Below are positions 7,917 to 15,637 of a stretch of DNA of 17,999 bases, piece after piece. Positions within the stretch are counted from its first letter, which is position 1. Each line of letters begins with the position of its first letter. Below the pieces are notes generated by a model. The model was not told where the DNA came from, searched no databases, and saw nothing but the letters and a program-made list of their open reading frames with translations. Origin of the DNA: Solirubrobacteraceae bacterium (GTDB taxonomy: Bacteria; Actinomycetota; Thermoleophilia; Solirubrobacterales; Solirubrobacteraceae); NCBI GenBank assembly GCA_024710825.1, contig JANJUA010000067.1, forward strand, positions 1-17,999, in the 5' to 3' direction. The position numbers and the translations under genes were made by a program.

Positions 7917-9628
7917 GGCGTCCCCGTGGCGATCGAGGGATCGCCCACCCGCGCCAGGCACTCGTGCACCTGGCCTATGACCACCGAGCCGTCGCCGACC
8001 GCGGAGGCGGCGCGCTTGACCGAGTGGCTGCGCACGTCGCCCACCGCGAAGACCAGCGGGACCGTCGTCTCCAGCGGCGTCGGCGGCCGCGCCTCGTCCC
8101 AGCCCGCGTCCTCCGCCGCGCGACCGGTGAGCACGTAGCCCCAGCGGTCGCGGGCCACCGCGGGCGGGAGCCACTCGGCGCGCGGGCGCCCGCCGATGAG
8201 GACGAACACCCCGGCCGCCTCCTCGTCCGTCGTCTCACCGGTCGCCGTGTCGCGCACCCGCAGGCGCTGGAGGCGCCCGTTGCCCGAGCCGCCGGCGACC
8301 TCCGCGCCGAGCCGCACGTCGATCGTCCCCGCCGCCTCGATCGCGTCGAGCAGATAGCGCGACATGCTCTCCGCCAGCGATCGGCCGCGGACGAGCATCG
8401 TGACCCGCGACGCGGTCCGCGCGAGGTGCAGCGCGGCCTGGCCGGCGGAGTTGCCTCCGCCGACCACGAAGACCGGCCGCCCGGCGACCGAGGCCGCCTC
8501 CGAGACGGAGGCGCCGTAGTAGACGCCGGCCCCGACGAGCCGGTCCAGCTCCGGCACCCCGAGCAGGCGGTAGCGGATGCCGGTGGCGAGCACGACCGCG
8601 CGCGCGGTCACCTCCAGGCCTCCGTCGAGCTCGAGCACGTGGCGGCCGTGCTCGCCGGCCCCGACGCGCAGCGCGACCGCCTCGCGCATCAGCACGAAGC
8701 GGGCGCCGAACACCCACGCCTGCTGGTAGGCGCGCTGGGCCAGCTCCGCGCCGCTGACGCCGCGCGGGAAGCCCAGGTAGTTGCGGATCAGCGAGCTGGA
8801 CCCCGCCTGACCGCCGATCGACTCGCACTCGACGACCAGCGTGCGCAGGCCCTCCGACGCCCCGTACACCGCGGCGGACAGGCCGCCCGGTCCCGCGCCC
8901 AGCACGACGACGTCGTAGTGGCGCTCCCCGCCGAGGTCCGTGCTGACGCCGTACGCGCCGGCAAGCTCGGCGTTGGACGGATCGACCATCGCCACGCCGT
9001 CGTAGCGGAGCACGACCGGGCGGCGCTCGTCGGCCAGCCCGGCGTCGCGCAGCAGGGCGGCGCCGCGCTCGGAGTCGCGGTCGTGCGCCGCGTGCGGGAC
9101 GCCGTTGCGCGTCAGCAGGTCGCGCAGCTCGTGGGCGCGCGGCGACCAGCGCTCGGCGACGACCGCGAGCTCGTGCAGGCTCCCGGTCGCCCGGGACCAC
9201 TCGAGCAGCAGCTCCGTGATCGTGCGGTGGAAGTGCTCGTCGCGCTCGCGCCAGGGCTTGAGCACGTAGTAGTCGATGTGGCCGAGCGCCATGGCGCGGT
9301 GGATCGCCTCGGCGGTGGGACGGTCGCCCCACGAGCCCCAGTCCACGAGCAGGCCGCGCTTGGCCTGCGGACAGAGCGCCCGCACGCGGGCGAGGACGTC
9401 GGCGCCGGTGGCGGAGCCGAGCCACTGGTCGGCGAGCACGAGCGCCAGCTCGAGGCCCTCGGCGCGGCACTCCTCGACACGACGCAGCGCGGCGGCGGCC
9501 GAGCCGGCCGTCTCGACGTCGTAGTCGGAGCCGTAGCGGCCGCGCAGCTCGCCGACGGTGCGAGCGAGCGCCTCGGGATCGTCGTCGACGACGAGTAGGA
9601 TGGGAGCGAACGGTTCGACGGAGCTCAT
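7913..9628 (-). CDS. Fusion of response-regulator receiver, glutaredoxin-like and thioredoxin-reductase-like flavoprotein domains
   Basis: This 571-residue protein has three parts. Residues 8-145 are a receiver domain: acidic pocket D15-D17, phosphoacceptor D67 (VLADQW), conserved K124 (YVLKPW); the usual Thr/Ser at strand 4 appears to be D96. Residues about 152-228 look like a glutaredoxin/GST-type fold (ERWSPRAHELRDLLTRNGVP, then RRPVVLRYDG) lacking the CxxC. Residues 238-565 are a pyridine-nucleotide disulfide reductase with FAD motif GAGPGG (244-249), NAD(P)H motif GGGNSAG (390-396), LATG (347-350) and a C-terminal FAVGD (527-531). The thioredoxin-reductase CxxC site reads GASV (372-375), so classical disulfide reduction is unlikely. 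I infer a redox or NAD(P)H sensor or oxidoreductase under two-component control. ATG at 9628 has GGGGAGG 9 nt upstream. It is co-transcribed with the cyclase; no partner histidine kinase is visible. Confidence 0.9.
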   Translation of the reverse strand: MSSVEPFAPILLVVDDDPEALARTVGELRGRYGSDYDVETAGSAAAALRRVEECRAEGLELALVLADQWLGSATGADVLARVRALCPQAKRGLLVDWGSWGDRPTAEAIHRAMALGHIDYYVLKPWRERDEHFHRTITELLLEWSRATGSLHELAVVAERWSPRAHELRDLLTRNGVPHAAHDRDSERGAALLRDAGLADERRPVVLRYDGVAMVDPSNAELAGAYGVSTDLGGERHYDVVVLGAGPGGLSAAVYGASEGLRTLVVECESIGGQAGSSSLIRNYLGFPRGVSGAELAQRAYQQAWVFGARFVLMREAVALRVGAGEHGRHVLELDGGLEVTARAVVLATGIRYRLLGVPELDRLVGAGVYYGASVSEAASVAGRPVFVVGGGNSAGQAALHLARTASRVTMLVRGRSLAESMSRYLLDAIEAAGTIDVRLGAEVAGGSGNGRLQRLRVRDTATGETTDEEAAGVFVLIGGRPRAEWLPPAVARDRWGYVLTGRAAEDAGWDEARPPTPLETTVPLVFAVGDVRSHSVKRAASAVGDGSVVIGQVHECLARVGDPSIATGTP

Positions 9629-9637
9629 GCGGCACAG

Positions 9638-9644
9638 CCTCCCC
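9638..9644 (-). promoter_or_regulatory. Ribosome binding site of the receiver-flavoprotein gene
   Basis: GGGGAGG on the minus strand is spaced 9 nt from the ATG at 9628, in the 24-bp gap after the BTAD regulator. It is one of the few strong Shine-Dalgarno sites in the window and supports translation independent of the broken upstream gene. Confidence 0.7.
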
Positions 9645-9652
9645 GCGGCCGG

Positions 9653-11800
9653 TTACCGCGGCGCTACCGCTCCCTGACCGGCTGGCGCGTCGACCGCCGC
9701 GGCGGCGGCCCGGAGGTCGGCGGTCTCGTGGCCCTCGGTGAACGTCCGCAGCAGCGCGCCCAGCTCGGCTCGCGCGCTCGCGGAGGCGGTCGGACGCCCC
9801 GCCAGCAGGCCGACGAGGTCCGTCAGCGCGCGCAGCTCCAGCGAGCGCGCCCCCTGCTCGCGGGCGACGCCCACGGCGCGGCGCAGCGCGGCCTCCGCGA
9901 GCTCCGGCTCCGCGGTGGCGGCGGCCGAGAGCCGCAGCAGCTCGGGCTCCAGGAAGCGCGCCCGCTCGCGGCAGCCGAGCTCGACGCCCTCGCCCGCCGC
10001 GGCGCGGCAGGCCGCCGGGTCTCCGTCGAGCAGGTGCGCCTCGGCGAGCAGCGCGAGGAAGTGCGGGTCGTCCATCCGCGCGCCCGTCGCCCTCGCCTCG
10101 GCGAGACCGGCGGCCGTCTCCTCCACACCGGTGCTCGGGTCGCCCAGCAGGGCGAGCGCCCAGCCGCGCAGGACCCGCCCCGTCGCGACGCGGTAGGCGT
10201 AGCCGAGCTCCCGACCCGCGTCGACGGTCGCATGCGCCCACCGGAGCGTCGCCTCCGGCTCCCGGCGGCAGGAGTGCACGACCGCGAGCTGCGCCCGGGC
10301 GGTGGCCCGGCTGTAGGCCCGGCGGGGGTCGGCGGCGAGGTCGAGCGCGATCCGCGCCCGCTCCAGCGCCCGATCGGGGCGACCGAGGAACCACAGCGCC
10401 AGCCCGGCCCAGTCCTGGCACGACACGCCGGCGTTGTCGCCCATCGTGGCGGGGAGCGTCGAGTAGCCGCCCGCGTCCTCCCCGGCGGCGGCGTACAGCG
10501 CCGCACCCGACTCGGCGTGCTCGAGCGCCCGCAGGAACGCGCCCTGGTGGAACAGGCTGCAGGCCAGCAGCTCCTCGGACTCGAGCCGCGTGGCGCGCGC
10601 GTCGACCGGGGCCAGACGCAGGCACTCCTCCGTGAGCCGGTGCGCGCGCGCCACCTCGCCGCGCACCTCGCTGAGGGTCGCCAGGGCGAGCAGCACCGCC
10701 ACCAGCGGCTCGTTGTCGTCGAGCGTCGCGGCGGCCTCGCGCGCCGTTGCGAGCTCATCCTCGGCGGCCGGCGAGGACCAGCCCTCCACGGCGACGAGCG
10801 CCTGGCCGAGATGCGCGCGCAGCTCCACCTCGGCGCGGACGCGCTCGACGGAGGCGGGTAGCTCAGCCGCGGCGTCGAGCGCGGCGCGGAGGTGCCGGAT
10901 GCCCTCGTCGGGGGCGCTGCGGGCGAACGCGCGCTCGGCCGCGGCGCGCAGGAACAGCATCGCCTGCTCGGGGTCGCGGCCGGCGACGAAGTGCCGGGCC
11001 AGCTCGACGGCGTGCTCGGTGGCCGTCGCGCCGTACTCGGCGGCCAGGTGGCGCCCGACGAGGGCATGCAGCTCGGCGCGGCGCTCGGGCGCGAGCCCGT
11101 CGCGGAGGACCTCGCGCTCGAGGTCGTGGGCGAACGCGAAGCCGGCCGGCCCCGCCTCCAGCAGCGGGGTCCGCCGCGCGAGCGCCGCGCACCGATCGGC
11201 GACCTCGGCCTCCGGGCGCTCGAGCACGGCGGCGAGGGTCCTCGGCGCGAAGCGCGGGCCCGCTACCGCCGCGACGGTCAGCAGCTCGGCGTCGTCGTCG
11301 CCCAGCGCCGCCAGCCGGTGCTCGAGATGCGCGCGCAGCGTCCGCGGCACGCCTGCGTCGAGGTCGCCCGCCACGCGGACGCTCGCGGCGAGCGCCTGAA
11401 GGGCGCCGGTGCGCAGCCAGTGGTCGAGCAGCAGACGCGCGAACAGCGGGTTGCCGCCCGTGCGGCGGGCGAGCGCGGCCGCGACCTCGGGGGGAGCGCC
11501 GCCGGGGAACCGGCGGGCCGCCAGCTCCGCGAGCGCCGCCGCCGACAGGCGGCCCAGGACGACGTCGTCCGCGGCGCCGCGCAGCGCCAGCTCGCCCGCG
11601 AGCCGGCGCACCGGCCCGGCGTCGGTCCGCGTGGAGACGTAGGTCCCGACGATCAGGAGCCGCGCCGGATGGCGGCGTCGGGCGAGCGCGGCGACGGCGT
11701 CCAGGCTCGGGCCGTCGGCCCAGTGCAGGTCCTCGAGCACGAGCACGACGGGACTCCGCTCGGCGAGCGCGTCGAGCGCCTCGAGCAGCTCGCGCAGCAT
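9653..11800 (-). CDS. C-terminal part of the interrupted BTAD regulator: ATPase remainder and TPR-like repeats
   Basis: Read from the first ATG after the internal stop, this part has 715 residues. It opens with Walker B and sensor-like segments (VVLVLEDLHWADGPSLDAVAALARR, cut short here; RLLIVGTYVSTRTD). Next comes the GRLSAAALAELAARRFPGG and RRTGGNPLFARLLLDHWL pattern of AAA_16/STAND ATPases. From about residue 250 to the end it is Ala/Leu/Arg/Glu-rich helical hairpins resembling degenerate TPRs (for example AERAFARSAPDEGIRHLRAALDAA). It has no C-terminal LuxR helix-turn-helix, so by itself it has no DNA-binding domain. The stop is TAA, and the gene ends 24 bp before the receiver-flavoprotein start. 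Whether it is translated alone is doubtful. Confidence 0.6.
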   Translation of the reverse strand: MLRELLEALDALAERSPVVLVLEDLHWADGPSLDAVAALARRRHPARLLIVGTYVSTRTDAGPVRRLAGELALRGAADDVVLGRLSAAALAELAARRFPGGAPPEVAAALARRTGGNPLFARLLLDHWLRTGALQALAASVRVAGDLDAGVPRTLRAHLEHRLAALGDDDAELLTVAAVAGPRFAPRTLAAVLERPEAEVADRCAALARRTPLLEAGPAGFAFAHDLEREVLRDGLAPERRAELHALVGRHLAAEYGATATEHAVELARHFVAGRDPEQAMLFLRAAAERAFARSAPDEGIRHLRAALDAAAELPASVERVRAEVELRAHLGQALVAVEGWSSPAAEDELATAREAAATLDDNEPLVAVLLALATLSEVRGEVARAHRLTEECLRLAPVDARATRLESEELLACSLFHQGAFLRALEHAESGAALYAAAGEDAGGYSTLPATMGDNAGVSCQDWAGLALWFLGRPDRALERARIALDLAADPRRAYSRATARAQLAVVHSCRREPEATLRWAHATVDAGRELGYAYRVATGRVLRGWALALLGDPSTGVEETAAGLAEARATGARMDDPHFLALLAEAHLLDGDPAACRAAAGEGVELGCRERARFLEPELLRLSAAATAEPELAEAALRRAVGVAREQGARSLELRALTDLVGLLAGRPTASASARAELGALLRTFTEGHETADLRAAAAAVDAPAGQGAVAPR

Positions 11801-11839
11801 CCGGTCGGCCGTGGCGCCGCGCGCGCGTCGCTCGACGGC

Positions 11840-12958
11840 TTAGGCGATCCCGTCGGACATGAGCCACGGGAGCTGCACGAGCCAGGTCGGCCCGCGCGTG
11901 GCGAGGATCTCGACGGCGACGTCCGCCGCCGGGTCGTGCGCGAGCGAACCCAGCGCGTCGAGGATCGCCAGGTACGGCTCTCCCGGGCCGGTGTGCTCGT
12001 GGCACTGGCCGGCGGCGACGAGCAGGCGCTCGCCCTTGCCCGCCTCGGCCACGAAAGCCTCGACCAGCGCGGTCTTGCCCACCCCCTCCTCGCCGCCGAG
12101 GAGCACCGTGCGCCGCTGGCCGCCGCAGGCGCCGGCGAGCGCCTCGCGCAGCAGCGACAGCTCCGCCGCGCGCCCGGCGAGGACGGTGCCCGGCGTACGC
12201 TCGCCGGGCCGCGCGGCGAGCGCGGGGTCCTGCTCGAGGATGCGCCGCTCCAGCGCGCGCGTCTCCTGCACGGGCTGGAGGCCCAGCTCCAGCAGACGCT
12301 CGGCGAGCGCCCGGTAGGCGGCCAGCGCGTCGGCCTGGCGGCCGGCGCGGTAGAGCGCGAGCATGTGCGCGCGGACGACCTGCTCGCGCAGCGGCTCGGC
12401 CTCGACGAGGCGCTCGAGCGCGGGCAGCGCCTCCTCGAGCCGGCCCAGGTCGACGAGGGCGCCGGCGCGCGCCTCCTGCGCCGCGCGACGGACCTGCTCG
12501 AGGCGGCGGGCCTCGGCGTGGGCAGCCGGGTCGTCGGGGAGGTCGGCGAAGGGCGGCCCGCGCCAGAGCGCGAGCGCATCCTCCAGGCGCTCGAGCGCGG
12601 CCGCCGGCGGCAGGGCGTCCGCGTCGCGGACGACGCGCTCGAAGCGGCATGAATCGACGTCGCCGGGATCGACGGCGAGCCGATAGCCCGCCTGGTCGCG
12701 CACGAGGATCGAGCCGTCGCCGTCGTGGCGATCGGGCTCCAGGAAGCGGCGCAGGCGCGAGATCCGCACGCGCAGCGACCGCGCCGCCGCGTCGTGGTCG
12801 GCCTCGTCCCAGATCGCGTCCAGCAGCGCGTCGACCGTCACGGGGCGTCCCGGATCGACGAGGAGGCGCGCCAGCACCGCCCGCTCCTTCGCTCCTGCCG
12901 GCGACCGAGCCTCCCCGTCGTGCACGACCTCGATCGCGCCCAACACGTGGAGCTCCAC
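11840..12958 (-). CDS. N-terminal part of the interrupted BTAD regulator: winged helix, BTAD and Walker A
   Basis: This part has 372 residues from GTG at 12958. Residues 1-98 form an OmpR/AfsR-like winged helix (VELHVLGAIEV; KERAVLARLLVDPGRPVTVD; SLRVRISRLRRFLEPD; GYRLAVDP). Residues about 100-246 are the bacterial transcriptional activation domain (FERVVRDADAL... LLELGLQPVQETRALERRIL). Residues from 255 begin the ATPase, with Walker A GEEGVGKT at 289-296. It ends at TAA just after WLVQLPWLMSDGIA. Family members activate operons, often secondary metabolism or stress genes. Since DNA binding and BTAD are intact, a truncated protein could still bind DNA as small SARP activators do. A frame extension upstream to 13045 is Arg-rich noise; the GTG is supported by a TAGGCT box 7 nt upstream. 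Confidence 0.7.
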   Translation of the reverse strand: MELHVLGAIEVVHDGEARSPAGAKERAVLARLLVDPGRPVTVDALLDAIWDEADHDAAARSLRVRISRLRRFLEPDRHDGDGSILVRDQAGYRLAVDPGDVDSCRFERVVRDADALPPAAALERLEDALALWRGPPFADLPDDPAAHAEARRLEQVRRAAQEARAGALVDLGRLEEALPALERLVEAEPLREQVVRAHMLALYRAGRQADALAAYRALAERLLELGLQPVQETRALERRILEQDPALAARPGERTPGTVLAGRAAELSLLREALAGACGGQRRTVLLGGEEGVGKTALVEAFVAEAGKGERLLVAAGQCHEHTGPGEPYLAILDALGSLAHDPAADVAVEILATRGPTWLVQLPWLMSDGIA

Positions 12959-12965
12959 GTGCGCG

Positions 12966-12995
12966 AGCCTATCCGGGCGGCGCCGGCGGCGGCAA
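12966..12995 (-). promoter_or_regulatory. Promoter of the BTAD-regulator operon, probably leaderless
   Basis: On the minus strand TTGCCG (12995-12990) is followed after 18 nt by TAGGCT (12971-12966), which ends 7 nt before the GTG start at 12958. It is the best -35/-10 pair I see in the 102-bp gap after the thiolase gene. It is a motif match by eye only. Confidence 0.4.
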
Positions 12996-13029
12996 GGCGG
13001 CAGTGCGACGGATCGGGCCCGCCCGGCGA

Positions 13030-13042
13030 CGCCGATCCGGCG
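13030..13042. terminator. Small hairpin downstream of the thiolase gene
   Basis: CGCCG-atc-CGGCG forms a 5-bp stem about 20 nt past the thiolase stop at 13061. No T-tract follows. It is a weak terminator candidate in a background where short GC stems are common. Confidence 0.25.
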
Positions 13043-13060
13043 CACCCCGCGCTCGCCGTC

Positions 13061-14296
13061 CTACCGTTCGACGATCGCCACCAGCCCCTGGCCGCCCGCG
13101 GCGCAGATCGAGATCAGGCCGCGGCCCGAGCCGCGCTCGGACAGCAGCTTCGCCAGCTGGGCCACGATCCGGCCGCCGGTGGCGGCGAACGGGTGCCCGA
13201 ACGCCAGCGACGAGCCGGCCACGTTGAGCTTGGACCGGTCGATCGTGCCCAGCCCCGCCGCCTCCCACGCCTTCAGCGTGGCGAGCACCTGGGAGGCGAA
13301 CGCCTCGTGGATATCGTAGAAGTCGAAGTCCTGGAGCGTGAGCTCGTTGCGCTCGAGCAGGCGTGGGACGGCGCGGACCGGCGCCATGAGCAGCCCCTCG
13401 TCGCCGTGGACGTGGTCGACGGCGGCGACGACCGCGTCCGTGAGGTACGCGAGCACGGGCAGCGACCGCTCCTTCGCCCACGCGTCGGAGGCCAGCAGGA
13501 CTACGCTGGCGCCATCGGAGAGGGGCGTCGAGTTGCCGGCGGTCATCGTGGCGTCGTCGCCGTCGCCGAACACCGGCTTGAGGCGGGCGAGCTTCTCGAC
13601 GGTCGAGTCGGGGCGCAGGTTCTGGTCGCGCGACAGGCCGAGGTACGGCGTGACGAGGTCGTCCATGAAGCCGCGCTCATAGGCCGCGGCGGCATGCTGG
13701 TGGCTCGCCGCCGCCAGCTCGTCCTGCTCCTCGCGGCCGATCGACCACGCCTTGGCGGTCAGCGCGGCGTGGTCGCCCATCGACAGGCCGGTGCGGGGCT
13801 CGGCGTTGCGCGGGATGTCGGGCACGACGTGGTGGGGACGCAGGTCGCCGAGCAGCCGCAGGCGCCCGAGCGTGGAGGGCGTGCGGCGGGCCCGCAGCAG
13901 CGTACGGCGCAGGTCCTCGTTGAGCCCGAGCGGCGCGTCGCTCGCCGTGTCGGCGCCGCCGGCGATGCCGCAGTCGATCTGCCCCGCGGCGATCTTGGCG
14001 GCGACGATCACCGCGGCCTGGAGCCCGGTGTCGCACGCCTGCTGGACGTCGTAGGCGGGCGTGTCGCTCGACAGCGCGCTGCCGAGCACGCACTCGCGCG
14101 TCAGGTTGTAGTCGCGCGCGTGCTTGAGGACGGCGCCGGCGACGACCTCGCCGACGCGCTCGCCCTGGAGGCCAAAGCGGGCGGCGAGGCCGTCGAGGGC
14201 CGTGGTGAGCATGTCCTGGTTGGAGGCCTCGGCGTACGGGCCGTCGGACCGCGCGAAGGGGATCCGGTTGCCGCCGATGATCGCTGTTGGTGTCAT
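13061..14296 (-). CDS. fadA2: Acetyl-CoA C-acyltransferase (thiolase), FadI/FadA2-like
   Basis: This 411-residue thiolase would split 3-ketoacyl-CoA into acetyl-CoA and a shortened acyl-CoA, or run in reverse. The active residues are all present: nucleophile C88 in QQACDTGLQA, H330 in YDIHEAFASQ, H368 in GHPFAATGGR and C398 in CAAGGQG. The HEAF form (instead of NEAF) is that of FadI/trifunctional-type thiolases. ATG at 14296 gives the usual MTPTAIIGGNRIPFARSDG start; the upstream extension to 14380 would overlap the divergent gene and is rejected. It is divergent, over a 28-bp gap, from a FabG4/HtdX-like pair, the same layout as mycobacterial fadA2. I use the symbol by this context and family, not by a database hit. 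Confidence 0.9.
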   Translation of the reverse strand: MTPTAIIGGNRIPFARSDGPYAEASNQDMLTTALDGLAARFGLQGERVGEVVAGAVLKHARDYNLTRECVLGSALSSDTPAYDVQQACDTGLQAAVIVAAKIAAGQIDCGIAGGADTASDAPLGLNEDLRRTLLRARRTPSTLGRLRLLGDLRPHHVVPDIPRNAEPRTGLSMGDHAALTAKAWSIGREEQDELAAASHQHAAAAYERGFMDDLVTPYLGLSRDQNLRPDSTVEKLARLKPVFGDGDDATMTAGNSTPLSDGASVVLLASDAWAKERSLPVLAYLTDAVVAAVDHVHGDEGLLMAPVRAVPRLLERNELTLQDFDFYDIHEAFASQVLATLKAWEAAGLGTIDRSKLNVAGSSLAFGHPFAATGGRIVAQLAKLLSERGSGRGLISICAAGGQGLVAIVER

Positions 14297-14324
14297 GGTT
14301 CGATGTGACATCATACGGTGCCTC
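14297..14324. promoter_or_regulatory. 28-bp divergent promoter/operator between thiolase and ketoreductase
   Basis: The gap holds a short palindrome gatgt-g-acatc (14302-14312). It also has a TATGAT box on the minus strand (14315-14310), 13 nt from the thiolase ATG, and TACGGT on the plus strand (14314-14319), 5 nt from the ketoreductase ATG. Neither gene has a Shine-Dalgarno site here, so leaderless or near-leaderless transcripts are likely. A factor on the palindrome would affect both promoters. Confidence 0.45.
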
Positions 14325-15635
14325 ATGGCAGACACCCTCCAACAGCTCCTCGACTCCCCACCCGCCCGCGCCGTCATCACCCGGCTGGGGGTCCCCGAGG
14401 CGACGCCCCTGCGCCGCTACGAGCCCGGCCAGCCGCTCCTCGACGGGCCGGCCCTGGTCGGCGGCGGCGGTCGCCTGCGGGCCGCCGCCGAGCGCATCCT
14501 CGCCGACGCCGGCGCGGAGATCCGCGACGCCGAGGCCGGCGGCCAGGGCGCGCTCGTCTTCGACGCGAGCGACCTGGCGTCGCCCGCCGACCTCCGTCGC
14601 CTGTACGAGTTCTTCCACCCCGTCCTGCGGCGGCTGCGGCCGAGCGGGCGGGTGGTCGTCCTGGGAGCGCCGCCGGAGGGCGGGGCGGCGGTCGCGCAGC
14701 GCGCGCTGGAGGGCTTCGTGCGCTCGCTCGCCAAGGAGCTGCGGCGAGGCGCGACCGCGCAGCTCGTGCGGGTGGCGGAGGGCGCGGAGGACGACCTCGA
14801 CGCGACGCTGCGCTTCGTGCTCTCGGCCCGCTCCGCGTACGTCGACGCGCAGACCGTCTGCGTCGGACCCGGCGAGAGCACGGCGCCCGACGACTGGGAG
14901 CGGCCGCTGGCGGGGCGGGTGGCCGTGGTCACCGGGGCGTCGCGCGGCATCGGCGCGGCCATCGCCGAGACGCTCGCCCGCGACGGCGCCGAGGTCGTCT
15001 GCCTCGACGTGCCCGTCCAGGGCGCCGCGCTGGCCCGCGTCGCCAACGACGTCGGCGGCTCCGCGCTCCAGCTCGACGTCACCGCCGTCGACGCGGCCGA
15101 CTCGCTGCGCTCCCACCTGCTCGAGCGCCACGGCGGCGTGGACGTGGTGGTCCACAACGCGGGCATCACGCGCGACCGCACGCTGGCCCGGATGAGCGAG
15201 GCGGAGTGGGATGTGCTCATGGCGGTCAACCTCGCCGCGCCCCAGCGGCTGACCGAGGCGCTGCTCGAGGGCGACGCGCTGCGCGCCGGCGGGCGGGTGG
15301 TCTGCGTCTCGTCGATGAGCGGCATCGCGGGCAACCGCGGGCAGGTCAACTACGCGGCGAGCAAGGCGGGGATCATCGGCCTCGTCCAGGCGCTCGCGCC
15401 GGTCCTCGCGCCGACGCGGACGATCAACGCGGTCGCGCCCGGCTTCATCGAGACCGAGATGACCGCGGCGATGCCGTTCTTCACGCGCGAGGCGGGGCGG
15501 CGGATGAACAGCCTCGCCCAGGGCGGCCGGCCGGTCGACGTCGCGGAGACGATCGCCTGGATGGCGAGCCCGGCGTCCGGCGGGGTCAACGGCAACGTGG
15601 TCCGCGTGTGCGGCCAGAACCTGCTGGGGGCGTGA
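14325..15635 (+). CDS. fabG4: Long-form 3-oxoacyl-(ACP/CoA) reductase, FabG4-like SDR
   Basis: At 436 residues this is a 'high-molecular-weight' FabG. Residues 1 to about 190 form an N-terminal Rossmann-like, apparently non-catalytic domain. Residues from 196 form the short-chain dehydrogenase domain: cofactor loop TGASRGIG (203-210), NAG (278-280), catalytic S330, Y343 and K347 (VSSMSG; NYAASKAG) and N302. Mycobacterial FabG4 reduces 3-ketoacyl-CoA with NADH; this family function is carried over by inference. ATG at 14325 was chosen as the first start clear of the thiolase promoter and gives MADTLQQLLDSP. Its stop lies 2 nt before the dehydratase start, so both are one transcript: 3-ketoacyl to 3-hydroxyacyl to enoyl. 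With the divergent thiolase it could form a chain-elongation or reverse beta-oxidation module. Confidence 0.9.
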   Translation: MADTLQQLLDSPPARAVITRLGVPEATPLRRYEPGQPLLDGPALVGGGGRLRAAAERILADAGAEIRDAEAGGQGALVFDASDLASPADLRRLYEFFHPVLRRLRPSGRVVVLGAPPEGGAAVAQRALEGFVRSLAKELRRGATAQLVRVAEGAEDDLDATLRFVLSARSAYVDAQTVCVGPGESTAPDDWERPLAGRVAVVTGASRGIGAAIAETLARDGAEVVCLDVPVQGAALARVANDVGGSALQLDVTAVDAADSLRSHLLERHGGVDVVVHNAGITRDRTLARMSEAEWDVLMAVNLAAPQRLTEALLEGDALRAGGRVVCVSSMSGIAGNRGQVNYAASKAGIIGLVQALAPVLAPTRTINAVAPGFIETEMTAAMPFFTREAGRRMNSLAQGGRPVDVAETIAWMASPASGGVNGNVVRVCGQNLLGA

Positions 15636-15637
15636 CG

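Larger units (their letters stand above)
9653..12958 (-). pseudogene. BTAD/AfsR-type AAA-TPR transcriptional regulator interrupted by an in-frame TAA
   Basis: The two reading frames 11840-12958 and 9653-11800 lie in the same frame, separated only by TAA at 11842-11840 and 13 sense codons (AVERRARGATADR). Joined, they make one 1,101-residue protein: winged-helix DNA-binding domain, BTAD, AAA/STAND ATPase and a long TPR-like helical C-terminus. Walker A (GEEGVGKT, 289-296) lies before the stop and Walker B (VVLVLEDLHWAD, Asp at codon 410) after it, so neither piece has a full ATPase site. Reading Glu at the stop restores the helix seen in this family before ERMLREL, which fits a GAA-to-TAA change. 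There is no frameshift and no Shine-Dalgarno before the ATG at 11800. A sequencing error, stop readthrough or a true two-protein split remain possible. Confidence 0.75.

Noticed and set aside
7913..9628. Genuine thioredoxin reductase (trxB)
   Set aside because: The CxxC site of the NAD(P)H domain reads GASV and the protein carries receiver and glutaredoxin-like domains, so the trxB name would mislead.
8235..10625. A 796-residue minus-strand frame spanning the flavoprotein and regulator genes
   Set aside because: It is an out-of-frame reading, dominated by Arg/Gly/Ala, of two genes with conserved motifs in other frames.
11801..11842. A frameshift as the cause of the split regulator
   Set aside because: Both halves are in the same frame and the intervening codons read sensibly, so a single nonsense codon is enough.
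14297..14380. N-terminal extension of the thiolase to 14380
   Set aside because: It would overlap the start of the divergent ketoreductase; MTPTAIIGGNRIPF at 14296 is the standard thiolase start.
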